The position numbers and the translations under genes are program-made. A stretch of DNA of 64,000 bases from a virus. Where the stretch lies: the IMG/VR virus record IMGVR_UViG_3300050120_000169, positions 16,088 through 80,087 of that record. One strand, written 5' to 3'. The notes beneath the pieces were generated by a model, which saw only the letters and a program-made list of their open reading frames with translations, ran no database searches and was not told the DNA's origin. Position 1 is the stretch's first letter. Each line of letters opens with the position of its first letter. This document shows, piece after piece, positions 8,570 through 16,034 of the stretch.

Positions 8570-9343
8570 ATGCCAAGCTTAGACCAAACGATTTTCAAGC
8601 TAGGTTTTCAAATTTCACCGGTTATTTTGGTGAATGGTGTGGCGTCGCAAATTCCTGGGCAGATGCTACCCATTGTTGCCTTGACTCAAGCGGCTGACTT
8701 CACGCTAGGCCTGTTGAGTGGTGGTGCCAGCTTACCCTCATCGTTGGATCAATATTTTGCCCATTGGAAACCCCTACCCGGTACAACGCTGATTCAAAAC
8801 ACTATCGGCCAGTATCCCTTTGCCAATCAAGCGGTGGCGGCGAACTCGATCATTGCCCAGCCGTTGCAGATCAGTATGTTGATGGCGTGCCCAGTGCAGG
8901 AGGAAGGTGGCTATCCGGCCAAACTGGCTACCATGACGGTATTGGTGCAAACGCTCAATCAGCACAATGCGATGGGGGGCGTATATACAATTGCCACTCC
9001 AGCCCAGATTTACCCGAACTGCATCTTGCTGGCCGTGCGTGATGTGTCTAGTGGGGAGAGCAAGCAGGTACAATTTGCTTACCAGTTCGACTTCGTGCAG
9101 CCGCTGATTACGATCAACCAAGCGACGCAGGTTTATAACTCCCTGATGAACACCATTTCTGGTGGCTTACCCACGAGCTTGACCCCTTCGTGGAGTGGCT
9201 TGTCCTCCACCACGGGTGCCAATTTAGTATCAGCCCCTGGTGCAGCTATTCCCTCTCTCACCAATATGGCTGGTGCAGCGGCTTCGGGGGTTGGGTCTGG
9301 TGCGATTGGTGGTGTGCTAGGTGGCACGGGGATAGGACTATGA
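8570..9343 (+). CDS. Putative baseplate protein, 257 aa
   Basis: ATG 8570 follows the previous stop by 2 nt. The first 200 residues look like a folded domain (QVQFAYQFDFVQPLITINQA is typical of small myovirus baseplate proteins). The C-terminal 50 residues are Ala/Gly/Ser-rich low-complexity (AGAAASGVGSGAIGG). Stop overlaps the next ATG (ATGA). Family not assigned. Confidence 0.75.
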   Translation: MPSLDQTIFKLGFQISPVILVNGVASQIPGQMLPIVALTQAADFTLGLLSGGASLPSSLDQYFAHWKPLPGTTLIQNTIGQYPFANQAVAANSIIAQPLQISMLMACPVQEEGGYPAKLATMTVLVQTLNQHNAMGGVYTIATPAQIYPNCILLAVRDVSSGESKQVQFAYQFDFVQPLITINQATQVYNSLMNTISGGLPTSLTPSWSGLSSTTGANLVSAPGAAIPSLTNMAGAAASGVGSGAIGGVLGGTGIGL

Positions 9344-9825
9344 CTACCGTTCAGTTTCAACCATCACCCACGGCGAATACCCGGTTCCAAGCGACGCTTG
9401 ATAGTCAGGTGTACAACGTGGTTATCAATTGGAATTTGTTCGGTGCCCGGTATTACGTGAATATCTACACGTTGGCGGGTCAGCGTATTGTGACTGAGCC
9501 GTTGATTGGCTCGCCACTGGGTTATGACCTGTCTTCATTGACCAGTGATAACAACATCGCCAGTGCTGTGACGGCGGTGAGTCACACCTACACGGTCGGT
9601 AGTATTGTGCCCTTGCAGATTGCCGGGAACACCCCGACCGCATTTAACGGCACGTTCAATTGCAACATTACCGGCCCGAACAGTTTTACTTATCCCCTGC
9701 CAGGGACGATTGATCAGGCTACACAATTGGGCACGGCCACATACACCCTGAGCCTTACAGCCGGGTATTTCAACAGCACTATGGTGTATTTTCCGGACAA
9801 CGAGCAGATCATCATCACTCCCTAA
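9340..9825 (+). CDS. Baseplate plug-like protein with inserted beta domain
   Basis: 161 aa, ATG 9340 overlapping the preceding TGA. The flanks (RFQATLDSQVYNVVINWN ... YYVNIY and the C-terminal GYFNSTMVYFPDNEQIIIT) form one small beta domain of the DUF6983/plug type as I know it. Residues about 70-125 (SAVTAVSHTYTVGS ... FNGTFNCNI ... FTYPLPG) look like an insertion related to those in the tail sheath and the J-like baseplate protein here. Confidence 0.7.
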   Translation: MTTVQFQPSPTANTRFQATLDSQVYNVVINWNLFGARYYVNIYTLAGQRIVTEPLIGSPLGYDLSSLTSDNNIASAVTAVSHTYTVGSIVPLQIAGNTPTAFNGTFNCNITGPNSFTYPLPGTIDQATQLGTATYTLSLTAGYFNSTMVYFPDNEQIIITP

Positions 9826-9827
9826 GT

Positions 9828-9843
9828 CCGCAATTAATTGCGG
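9828..9843 (+). repeat. Dispersed palindrome copy 3 (CCGCAATTAATTGCGG)
   Basis: Perfect 16-bp palindrome between genes; GCGGAGG at its end is the ribosome-binding site of the GTG at 9852. Confidence 0.9.
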
Positions 9844-9851
9844 AGGAATTC

Positions 9852-10607
9852 GTGACCATTGAACTGAAGAACCCGCTGTTCAAATCGATCCCAGCGGCGA
9901 TTCATAAGCGAGTAGTGAATGCTTTCCAGTTGACAGGGAAGGCGCTCCCTTGCCACGTCACTGCTGTGAATGCTGCACCGAGTGGGGTGCTGATTACCGT
10001 GCAGTTCGATGTCAGTGATATCCACAATTTGCCACAGATTACGATTCCCCTGTTTGGGCCTGAGTACATTCGTTACCCGATCAAGGCAACTGATCTGGGT
10101 GTGGTTATGCCGGTAGATGCTAGTGTGGCTTACACCAGCGGGCAGAGTAGTGGTATTTCTGATTTGAGTGACCCGGCCAACCTTGAGGCGCTGTATTTCA
10201 TGCCGATTGGTAATAAGAACTGGGTATCAGTAGACCCTGATCAGGTGACGATTTATGCCCCCAATGGTGCGACAATACGCGACACGAACAGTGGTGCGGT
10301 CATTGTGTTGCACCCCACGGAGATAACGATTACTGTAGGGTCCAGTAGCTGGGCGATGAACAGTACTAGCGTGACTGTGACTACCACACACTACGTAGTC
10401 AATGCCTCAGCCGATGCCACGATCACCGCGCCACAGATTGTGTTGGATGGTCAGATGACGCAGGGCACCAGTGGCGCGGGCTACCCGGCGACCTTGCAGG
10501 GTCCGGTTACTGTGGTTCACGAGGTTACAGCCGCAAGTATCCCGCTCAGCACTCACTTGCACAGCGATGCTGGTGGCACGGGCGATTCTGGTCCGCCTAT
10601 CCCATAA
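9852..10607 (+). CDS. Baseplate central spike protein
   Basis: 251 aa, GTG start 8 nt after GGAGG. The N-terminal 110 residues form an OB-like region (LPCHVTAVNAAPSGVLITVQFDV). The middle is a repetitive Thr/Val beta-helix-like stretch. The C-terminus ends in STHLHSDAGGTGDSGPP; an HxH pair near the tip followed by Gly/Pro is the iron-binding apex seen in P2 gpV/phi92 gp138-type membrane-piercing spikes. It follows the plug-like gene and precedes the gp25-like wedge gene, the usual order. Confidence 0.85.
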   Translation: MTIELKNPLFKSIPAAIHKRVVNAFQLTGKALPCHVTAVNAAPSGVLITVQFDVSDIHNLPQITIPLFGPEYIRYPIKATDLGVVMPVDASVAYTSGQSSGISDLSDPANLEALYFMPIGNKNWVSVDPDQVTIYAPNGATIRDTNSGAVIVLHPTEITITVGSSSWAMNSTSVTVTTTHYVVNASADATITAPQIVLDGQMTQGTSGAGYPATLQGPVTVVHEVTAASIPLSTHLHSDAGGTGDSGPPIP

Positions 10608-10617
10608 GGAGCATGAA

Positions 10618-10959
10618 ATGCGGGTCTACGGAAGAATTTACAACGGGGGTGTGCCGCAATGGGTTGTGGTGGAAACTGACGCCGCAGGGAATAGCGAGTA
10701 CGTGTACGTGACGTGGCTTATTCAGGTGTTGAAGCTGTGCCTGGGTGAAAGCCCGTTCTACGCGAATTATGGTATCCCGGCTGTGCCTTCAGTTGTGCAG
10801 CAGATCTTCCCAGATTTTTATGTGGCCCAGGTGCAGCAGCAATTTCAGCAGTATTTCGCGTCGCTGATCATTAGCAAGGTGCCGAGCCTCACACCCACGT
10901 ACAACGTGAATATTCTGATGTTCAATGGAACTGTATTTTCCGCAACTATCGCGGGGTAG
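10618..10959 (+). CDS. Baseplate wedge protein, gp25/P2 W-like
   Basis: 113 aa, ATG 10618 with AAGGAG upstream. Size, order (between the spike and J-like genes) and the (Y/F)Y..YGIP, PD(F/Y)...Q..F pattern fit the gp25/W sheath-initiator family. Its last 11 residues (NGTVFSATIAG) recur almost exactly at the end of the downstream homing endonuclease (NGTVFQATIAG) with different codons, so the present 3' end was probably supplied by the homing cassette. Confidence 0.75.
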   Translation: MRVYGRIYNGGVPQWVVVETDAAGNSEYVYVTWLIQVLKLCLGESPFYANYGIPAVPSVVQQIFPDFYVAQVQQQFQQYFASLIISKVPSLTPTYNVNILMFNGTVFSATIAG

Positions 10960-10961
10960 AC

Positions 10962-11585
10962 ATGTTTTATACCTATTTACACCTGACTACTGATGGAAAA
11001 CCTTTTTATATCGGAAAAGGGTGTGGTCATCGAGCTTGGTCGAAAGCGAATCGCAATAACCATTGGCAACGTACTGTTGAGAAATACGGCTTACAAGTAG
11101 TAGTTTTAGCTGAATGGGCAACAGAAGAAGAAGCTTTTGAGCACGAAAAAGTCCTAATTGCGTGTTTCCGTGACATGGGCCACAAATTGGTGAACCGCAC
11201 TGACGGGGGTGGCGGTGTATCTGGATTAGTGATGACTGCTGAGTGGAAGCAGAAAAAACGAGAATTTCGTACAGGCAAAAAACACTCGGTTGAAACTCGA
11301 AAAAAGATAGCAGAGGCTAATAGATTAAGAGTAAAGAAACCAGAAAGTATTGAAAAACAGCGGACAAAAATTATTGGTCGAAAAGCAACTATTGAGCAGC
11401 GTCTTAAGCAGTCCTTAGCGGCGAAAGGGAAGAAAAAGCCAGATGGTTTTGGTGAAAAAATACGTCAAGCAAGAACTGGAGTGCCTAGAACCCCAGAAAC
11501 TATTGAGCGTATGCGACAAGGGGCGCTGGCAACAGCCAAGAGAAAACGTAACGGCACGGTATTCCAGGCGACGATTGCTGGTTGA
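10962..11585 (+). CDS. GIY-YIG-type homing endonuclease
   Basis: 207 aa. N-terminal GIY-YIG-like nuclease (YTYLHLTTDGKPFYIGKG at 3-20, a following HRAW and a Glu-rich helix EEEAFEHEKVLIACF), then basic NUMOD3-like repeats (GKKHSVETRKKI, GRKATIEQRLKQS, GVPRTPETIERMRQG) that bind DNA. It is more AT-rich than its neighbours. It ends in a copy of the wedge protein C-terminus, so the gene appears inserted near the 3' end of that gene, having captured the original tail. Confidence 0.85.
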   Translation: MFYTYLHLTTDGKPFYIGKGCGHRAWSKANRNNHWQRTVEKYGLQVVVLAEWATEEEAFEHEKVLIACFRDMGHKLVNRTDGGGGVSGLVMTAEWKQKKREFRTGKKHSVETRKKIAEANRLRVKKPESIEKQRTKIIGRKATIEQRLKQSLAAKGKKKPDGFGEKIRQARTGVPRTPETIERMRQGALATAKRKRNGTVFQATIAG

Positions 11586-11637
11586 CCAGCACCCGTAAAT
11601 GTTAAACTGTGCGCAGATAAAGAATTAGGTGGAATGA

Positions 11638-13053
11638 ATGTCGACCATCCCGATTATCATGACAACCACGGGTGTGCAGCCGCAGAGTCCGGCTTCACTG
11701 CTCCAGCAGTTGCTTGCGAATGTGGCGGCGACTAACCCCGGCTATACGGCGAATCTTCCAGGCACTCTTATAGAAGACATCAGTTCGACTGACGTGGGCG
11801 CGCTCGCGTTGTGCGATGCGGCCTTTGTCGAGCTTGTGAATAGCATCACCCCTGGCAGTGCCAACGCTTTCATCTTGAATCAGCTTGGTCAGCAGTTTGG
11901 GGTTCCCCAAGGTATGGGGTATAACACGAATGTGAATGTGGTTTTCACCGGCCCAGCAGGCTTCGTGATATCCCAAGGTTTTATCGTCAGTGATGGCGTC
12001 TATCAGTACGTGGTACAAAACCCTGCCATTATTCCCACGAGTGGATCCACTGGGTCGGTCTATTGCCTAGCCCAGCTTTCTGGTACTTGGGCAGTTCCTG
12101 CCGACACGGTGAATGTGATTATCAGCAGTGTGCCGAGCGGTATCACTGTAACCGTGACCAACCCCATTGCGGGAATTCCAGGGAACGGTACGGAGACCAC
12201 GGCGGCTTATCAAGCTCGTGTGGTGCAGGCAGGTTTAAGCACTTGCCAGGGCATGACCACGACCTTGCGCAACGCCCTGCAAGCTGTTAGTGGCGTGCAA
12301 CCGAACTTAGTGTCTGTGCTACAAAAGACAGGGCAGTGGGAGATTATTTGTGGCGGCGGGGATCCATACGAGGTGGCGTTCGCTATCTTTACCGGCCTAG
12401 GCGACATTTCCAACCTGATCGGTAGCACGCTGAGTGTGGCAAGTATCACGAAAGCCAACCCTGGCGTGGTAACTACCAACCAAAACCACGGCTTCACTAC
12501 TGGGCAGGTAATACATATTACCGGCATTGTCGGTATGACCGCGCTTAATGGGGTAGCACTGACGATCACGGTAACGGGCCTGGAATCCTTCACCATCGGG
12601 GTAGATACCACGAGTTACGCGACTTATGTAAGTGGCGGGGTAATTCTGCCCAATCCGCGCAATATTTCAGTCAGTATCAACGATTACCCAGACACGTATG
12701 TAATTCCATTTGTGAATCCTCCACAGCAAGTGGTGGGAATTACCGCGACGTGGAACACCATCAGCACCAACTACATCAGTCCTGCGGCTATTTCGAGCTA
12801 CGCGCAACCACCGATGATTGCTTATGTGAATGCGATCACTGTGGGTCAGCCGTTGAACTTGCTTGACTTGCAGGGCATCTTTCAGACAGCCGTTGCCCCG
12901 ATCCTGCCCGCGTCGCTGCTAATCAGTTTGACTTTTGTTGTGACCATTGACAGTGTTGTGACTGCGCCAGAATCTGGCACCCAAATTATTGTTGGCGACC
13001 CAGAATCGTACTTCTTTACGACTGCCGCTGACATTTCGATTGTCCAGCTATGA
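11638..13053 (+). CDS. Baseplate protein, J/gp47-like
   Basis: 471 aa wedge protein linking the baseplate to fibres. The N-terminal region (PGTLIEDISSTDVGALALCDAAFVELVN) and the middle segment (GNGTETTAAYQARVVQAGL ... AVSGVQ) are characteristic of the baseplate J-like family. Residues about 262-336 carry an extra small beta domain (VVTTNQNHGFTTGQVIHITG) related to those in the sheath and the plug-like protein. ATG 11638 is preceded by TAGGTGG. It overlaps the next gene by 4 nt. Confidence 0.85.
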   Translation: MSTIPIIMTTTGVQPQSPASLLQQLLANVAATNPGYTANLPGTLIEDISSTDVGALALCDAAFVELVNSITPGSANAFILNQLGQQFGVPQGMGYNTNVNVVFTGPAGFVISQGFIVSDGVYQYVVQNPAIIPTSGSTGSVYCLAQLSGTWAVPADTVNVIISSVPSGITVTVTNPIAGIPGNGTETTAAYQARVVQAGLSTCQGMTTTLRNALQAVSGVQPNLVSVLQKTGQWEIICGGGDPYEVAFAIFTGLGDISNLIGSTLSVASITKANPGVVTTNQNHGFTTGQVIHITGIVGMTALNGVALTITVTGLESFTIGVDTTSYATYVSGGVILPNPRNISVSINDYPDTYVIPFVNPPQQVVGITATWNTISTNYISPAAISSYAQPPMIAYVNAITVGQPLNLLDLQGIFQTAVAPILPASLLISLTFVVTIDSVVTAPESGTQIIVGDPESYFFTTAADISIVQL

Positions 13054-13781
13054 GTACGCCTACTGTAGATAGCACTTACGTTGTAGACGGGTACTGGGTA
13101 GACGGGTACACGGTTGATGTTCCTATTACCGAAACCGTTAATAATCCAGTTACCGTGCAGACGGTGATCCCGAGCTATCTGTATTGGGAGTACAACGATG
13201 ATGTGGACTTGCAGGCATTTGTAGCGAGCTATAACTCGATTGCCCAGCAGATTTTGAACACGTTTAACCAGTTGAACTTGCCGGTGTACGCGGGAAACAA
13301 TCTGATTGTTGGCGCGTTGTTGAATTGGGTAGCTTTGGGTATCTACGGGGTGCCCCGGCCTATTTTGTCGAGTGGGAGTGTTTCCGCTGTCGGTACGTAC
13401 AACAGCTATTCGTACAATCAGGCTATTGTTCCTTACGACGATCTGGAATCACTGGGCACTATTACTCAGATTGTGACGAGCGACGATGTGTTCAAGCGCA
13501 TCCTGACGTGGAACTTGTATCGAGGGGATGGGAAGATTTTCAGTATCACTTGGTTGAAACGCCGGGTACTTCGGTTCTTGAACGGCCTTAATGGCACGGA
13601 TCCGGGTATAGATCAAACCTACCTCGTTAGCGTAACATTCAGTAGTGGCACGTTTGAGATTAATCTCGCGGACTATGTGGCGTCTCAGCCTAGTTCGTTG
13701 ATGCCTGCAACACTCCAAGCGGCTATGAAGTCGGGGGTGTTGAATGTGCCGTTTCAGTATTCTTTTGTGGTTAATCTATAA
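13050..13781 (+). CDS. Baseplate protein, P2 I/gp48-like
   Basis: 243 aa, ATG overlapping the J-like stop (ATGA). It follows the J-like gene and precedes the fibre genes, as the second wedge protein does in Mu and P2-type baseplates. The central helical part (DDVDLQAFVASYNSIAQQIL ... LLNWVALGIYGVPRP) is a known pattern in this group. N-terminus has a short duplicated VDGYWVDGYTVD element. Confidence 0.75.
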   Translation: MSTPTVDSTYVVDGYWVDGYTVDVPITETVNNPVTVQTVIPSYLYWEYNDDVDLQAFVASYNSIAQQILNTFNQLNLPVYAGNNLIVGALLNWVALGIYGVPRPILSSGSVSAVGTYNSYSYNQAIVPYDDLESLGTITQIVTSDDVFKRILTWNLYRGDGKIFSITWLKRRVLRFLNGLNGTDPGIDQTYLVSVTFSSGTFEINLADYVASQPSSLMPATLQAAMKSGVLNVPFQYSFVVNL

Positions 13782-13800
13782 GAACCACTGGGGTTAAAAC

Positions 13801-15216
13801 ATGGCTGCACTTATCGAGATCTATGCCAATAATGCCGCTACCACGCTTGCGGCGGGCATCAGTAGCACAGCCACGTCGTTGACGGTGTTGAGCGGCTCAG
13901 GCACGCCTTTTCCTAACCCAGGAGCGAATCAGTTTTTCCGTTTCACCTTGAATGACGCCCTCACTGGCTTGGAATACGAGATCATTTATTGCACGGCCCG
14001 ATCTGGAGACACGTTCAGTGGGTTGCTGCGTGGACAGGAAGGCACGACTGCACTCGCGTGGCTGTCGGCTGATAAGGTGTTTGAGGGTGTGACGGCTGGA
14101 GCCATGGCGAACCTGACGCAGGTTGAAGAAGTTCAACAGAACCTTTTCAATTACGCGACGGATACCGGGGCGGCAAATGCCTATAACATCGCATTCTCAC
14201 CCAGCCTGCAAACCCCCGTCCCAGGTGCGGTGCTTTACTGGATCGCGGCTAATCCCAACACCACGGCAAGCACGGTTATTGTGAATGGCAGTAGTGCTTA
14301 CCCGCTGCTTGGTCAGGGTCGTGCGGCCATGCAGGGAGGCGAAATTAAGTCGTTTTGTGCCATGACTTATGATGCGGCGCTGAGTAGTTACGTGCTGCTG
14401 TCGTCTACTGGGGGTGCTGTACAAGGTGTTCCTACCGTCACCAAGAGTGCTCAGCATCTAACGCTTGGGCAGGCGCAGGCGCAGTTTGCGGCCCTTAACG
14501 GTAACGCAGGTCAGGCTTTTGCAGCCGCCTCGCTGGCTAGTTCGGTGCTTTCCACTGGTAGTGGCACAACGTTGTTGTTGGAAAGTAATACAGCCATTGC
14601 GGCAGTGAATGTGGGCAACACCGCTTATGTGCCGATGTATGTAGGGGCACCCACGACGGGGAATTCTGCGGTCAACCTGACCTATGCCGGTGCAACTTAC
14701 GCGGCAATTAACGGCAGTACTTCCCAGGCATTTTCAGCCAGCAACTTAACTCTCTCGGCTGGCTTGTTGACTAGCACCGCTGGTGCTTTGCAACTTAGAA
14801 ATAACACTCTAGTCGGTTGTTACAACGTGGCTGGTAGCGCTTTCGTGCCCCTGGCTTGCGCCCCGGCGCAAAATGGTAATGAGGTTGTAACTCTTGGGCA
14901 ACTGCAAAACCCCTTGGTGGCTGCGTCTAATGCCTACGGGGTAAATACTTACGTGGGGTGCTCAGTAGCATTTACGGCCCCAGGTCCAGGTTTGTTAATA
15001 GCCTGGGGGTCTCGAAACGATTCAGCGCAAGACGCATCTTCGTACCCAGGCTATTTGTACATAAATGGTAGTGCGTACGCCAGTGATGACACGCTAATGA
15101 CCATGACCCATATGGAAGGTATTTATACGGCTGGTGGTTACAGCAGCGCGGAGTATTACGCTGGAGGCCAATCCTTCACTGTGTGGGTGTGCCTGATTTT
15201 CATCCCCTACGTCTAA
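13801..15216 (+). CDS. Putative tail fibre protein, 471 aa
   Basis: Ala/Gly/Ser/Thr-rich protein typical of phage fibres. The N-terminal 100 residues (IEIYANNAATTLAAGISSTATSLTVLSGSG ... RGQEGTTALAW) match the attachment domain common in fibres of this class. It also contains two similar internal segments (ALNGNAGQAFAAASL at about 230 and AINGSTSQAFSASNLTL at about 301) and a compact C-terminal domain of about 90 residues likely to bind receptor. ATG 13801 preceded by GGGG. Confidence 0.8.
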   Translation: MAALIEIYANNAATTLAAGISSTATSLTVLSGSGTPFPNPGANQFFRFTLNDALTGLEYEIIYCTARSGDTFSGLLRGQEGTTALAWLSADKVFEGVTAGAMANLTQVEEVQQNLFNYATDTGAANAYNIAFSPSLQTPVPGAVLYWIAANPNTTASTVIVNGSSAYPLLGQGRAAMQGGEIKSFCAMTYDAALSSYVLLSSTGGAVQGVPTVTKSAQHLTLGQAQAQFAALNGNAGQAFAAASLASSVLSTGSGTTLLLESNTAIAAVNVGNTAYVPMYVGAPTTGNSAVNLTYAGATYAAINGSTSQAFSASNLTLSAGLLTSTAGALQLRNNTLVGCYNVAGSAFVPLACAPAQNGNEVVTLGQLQNPLVAASNAYGVNTYVGCSVAFTAPGPGLLIAWGSRNDSAQDASSYPGYLYINGSAYASDDTLMTMTHMEGIYTAGGYSSAEYYAGGQSFTVWVCLIFIPYV

Positions 15217-15228
15217 TAGGCACAGAAA

Positions 15229-15750
15229 ATGACTGCAATCTATTACGTTGTACCAGACGGCAAGGGAGGAATTCGTAGCGGTGGTCATTCCCCCGATGGC
15301 ACCTTGCACCCCACAGTGCCCGTGATCGTCTGTACGAAAGAAATTTCTCAGAATTTTATGGGTTACACGGAGGCTAACGGAGTACTCGTGCCTCCCCCTG
15401 CTGAATACGTGCAGGCTCAAGCGGCCAAGAAAACGGCGGATACGGCTCTGTCAGCCGGTATTACCGTAACCAGTACGACTCAGCCGCTAATCGACGGGGT
15501 GTATTCCTTGTCGCAAAGCGCTCGAAACAATATCAATTCGATTGAGAATTTCATCCTCAAACACGGCAAGTTTCCCGGTACTGCTAGTGTTTTGAATTAC
15601 CCGGATAAGCTAGGGGTTATGCACGCCTTTTACGAGGTGCAGACTTTTAGTGATTTCGCCACGGCGATAACCAACTACGTCACAGATCTGAATTCCTACG
15701 CACACGGGTTTATCCCCGCTCTGCCTGAATCCACTGTGGTTATCGCCTGA
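15229..15750 (+). CDS. Fibre-associated protein with DUF4376-like C-terminal half
   Basis: 173 aa. N-terminal half is short and variable; the C-terminal half from about residue 65 has a helical pattern (KKTADTALSAGITV ... LIDGVYSLSQSARNNINSIENFI) and a closing FATAITNYVTDLN helix like the DUF4376 module that accompanies phage tail fibres. Probably a fibre chaperone or minor tip protein. Confidence 0.65.
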   Translation: MTAIYYVVPDGKGGIRSGGHSPDGTLHPTVPVIVCTKEISQNFMGYTEANGVLVPPPAEYVQAQAAKKTADTALSAGITVTSTTQPLIDGVYSLSQSARNNINSIENFILKHGKFPGTASVLNYPDKLGVMHAFYEVQTFSDFATAITNYVTDLNSYAHGFIPALPESTVVIA

Positions 15751-15764
15751 GCACGGAGTACGAC

Positions 15765-16034
15765 ATGACCGTAACTGTATATCTTCGTGCCAATCAGTCT
15801 GCTGCGCTTTCTTGGTCGCAGGTGGACGGCAACTTCACGGCCTTGGCGACACAAGTTAATACCAATACCGCAGATATTGCGGCTTTGGGTGGTGCGCAGG
15901 GTGGACCTACAAGCAGCCGCCCGTCTGTACCAACGCTGTATCAGTACTATGTAGATACCACTTTGGGATACCCAGTATGGTGTACCGTGGTAAGTCCCCC
16001 CACTTGGGTCAACGCAGCAGGAGTCGCGTCGTGA
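15765..16034 (+). CDS. Small fibre-like protein, 89 aa
   Basis: ATG 15765 with GGAG upstream. Contains a Trp-Ser-Gln-Val-Asp-Gly-Asn-Phe motif (SWSQVDGNFTALATQVNTN) seen at the head of phage fibre proteins, then a short coiled region and a C-terminal beta stretch. Stop overlaps the GTG of the tailspike gene (GTGA). Likely a virion adaptor. Confidence 0.7.
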   Translation: MTVTVYLRANQSAALSWSQVDGNFTALATQVNTNTADIAALGGAQGGPTSSRPSVPTLYQYYVDTTLGYPVWCTVVSPPTWVNAAGVAS

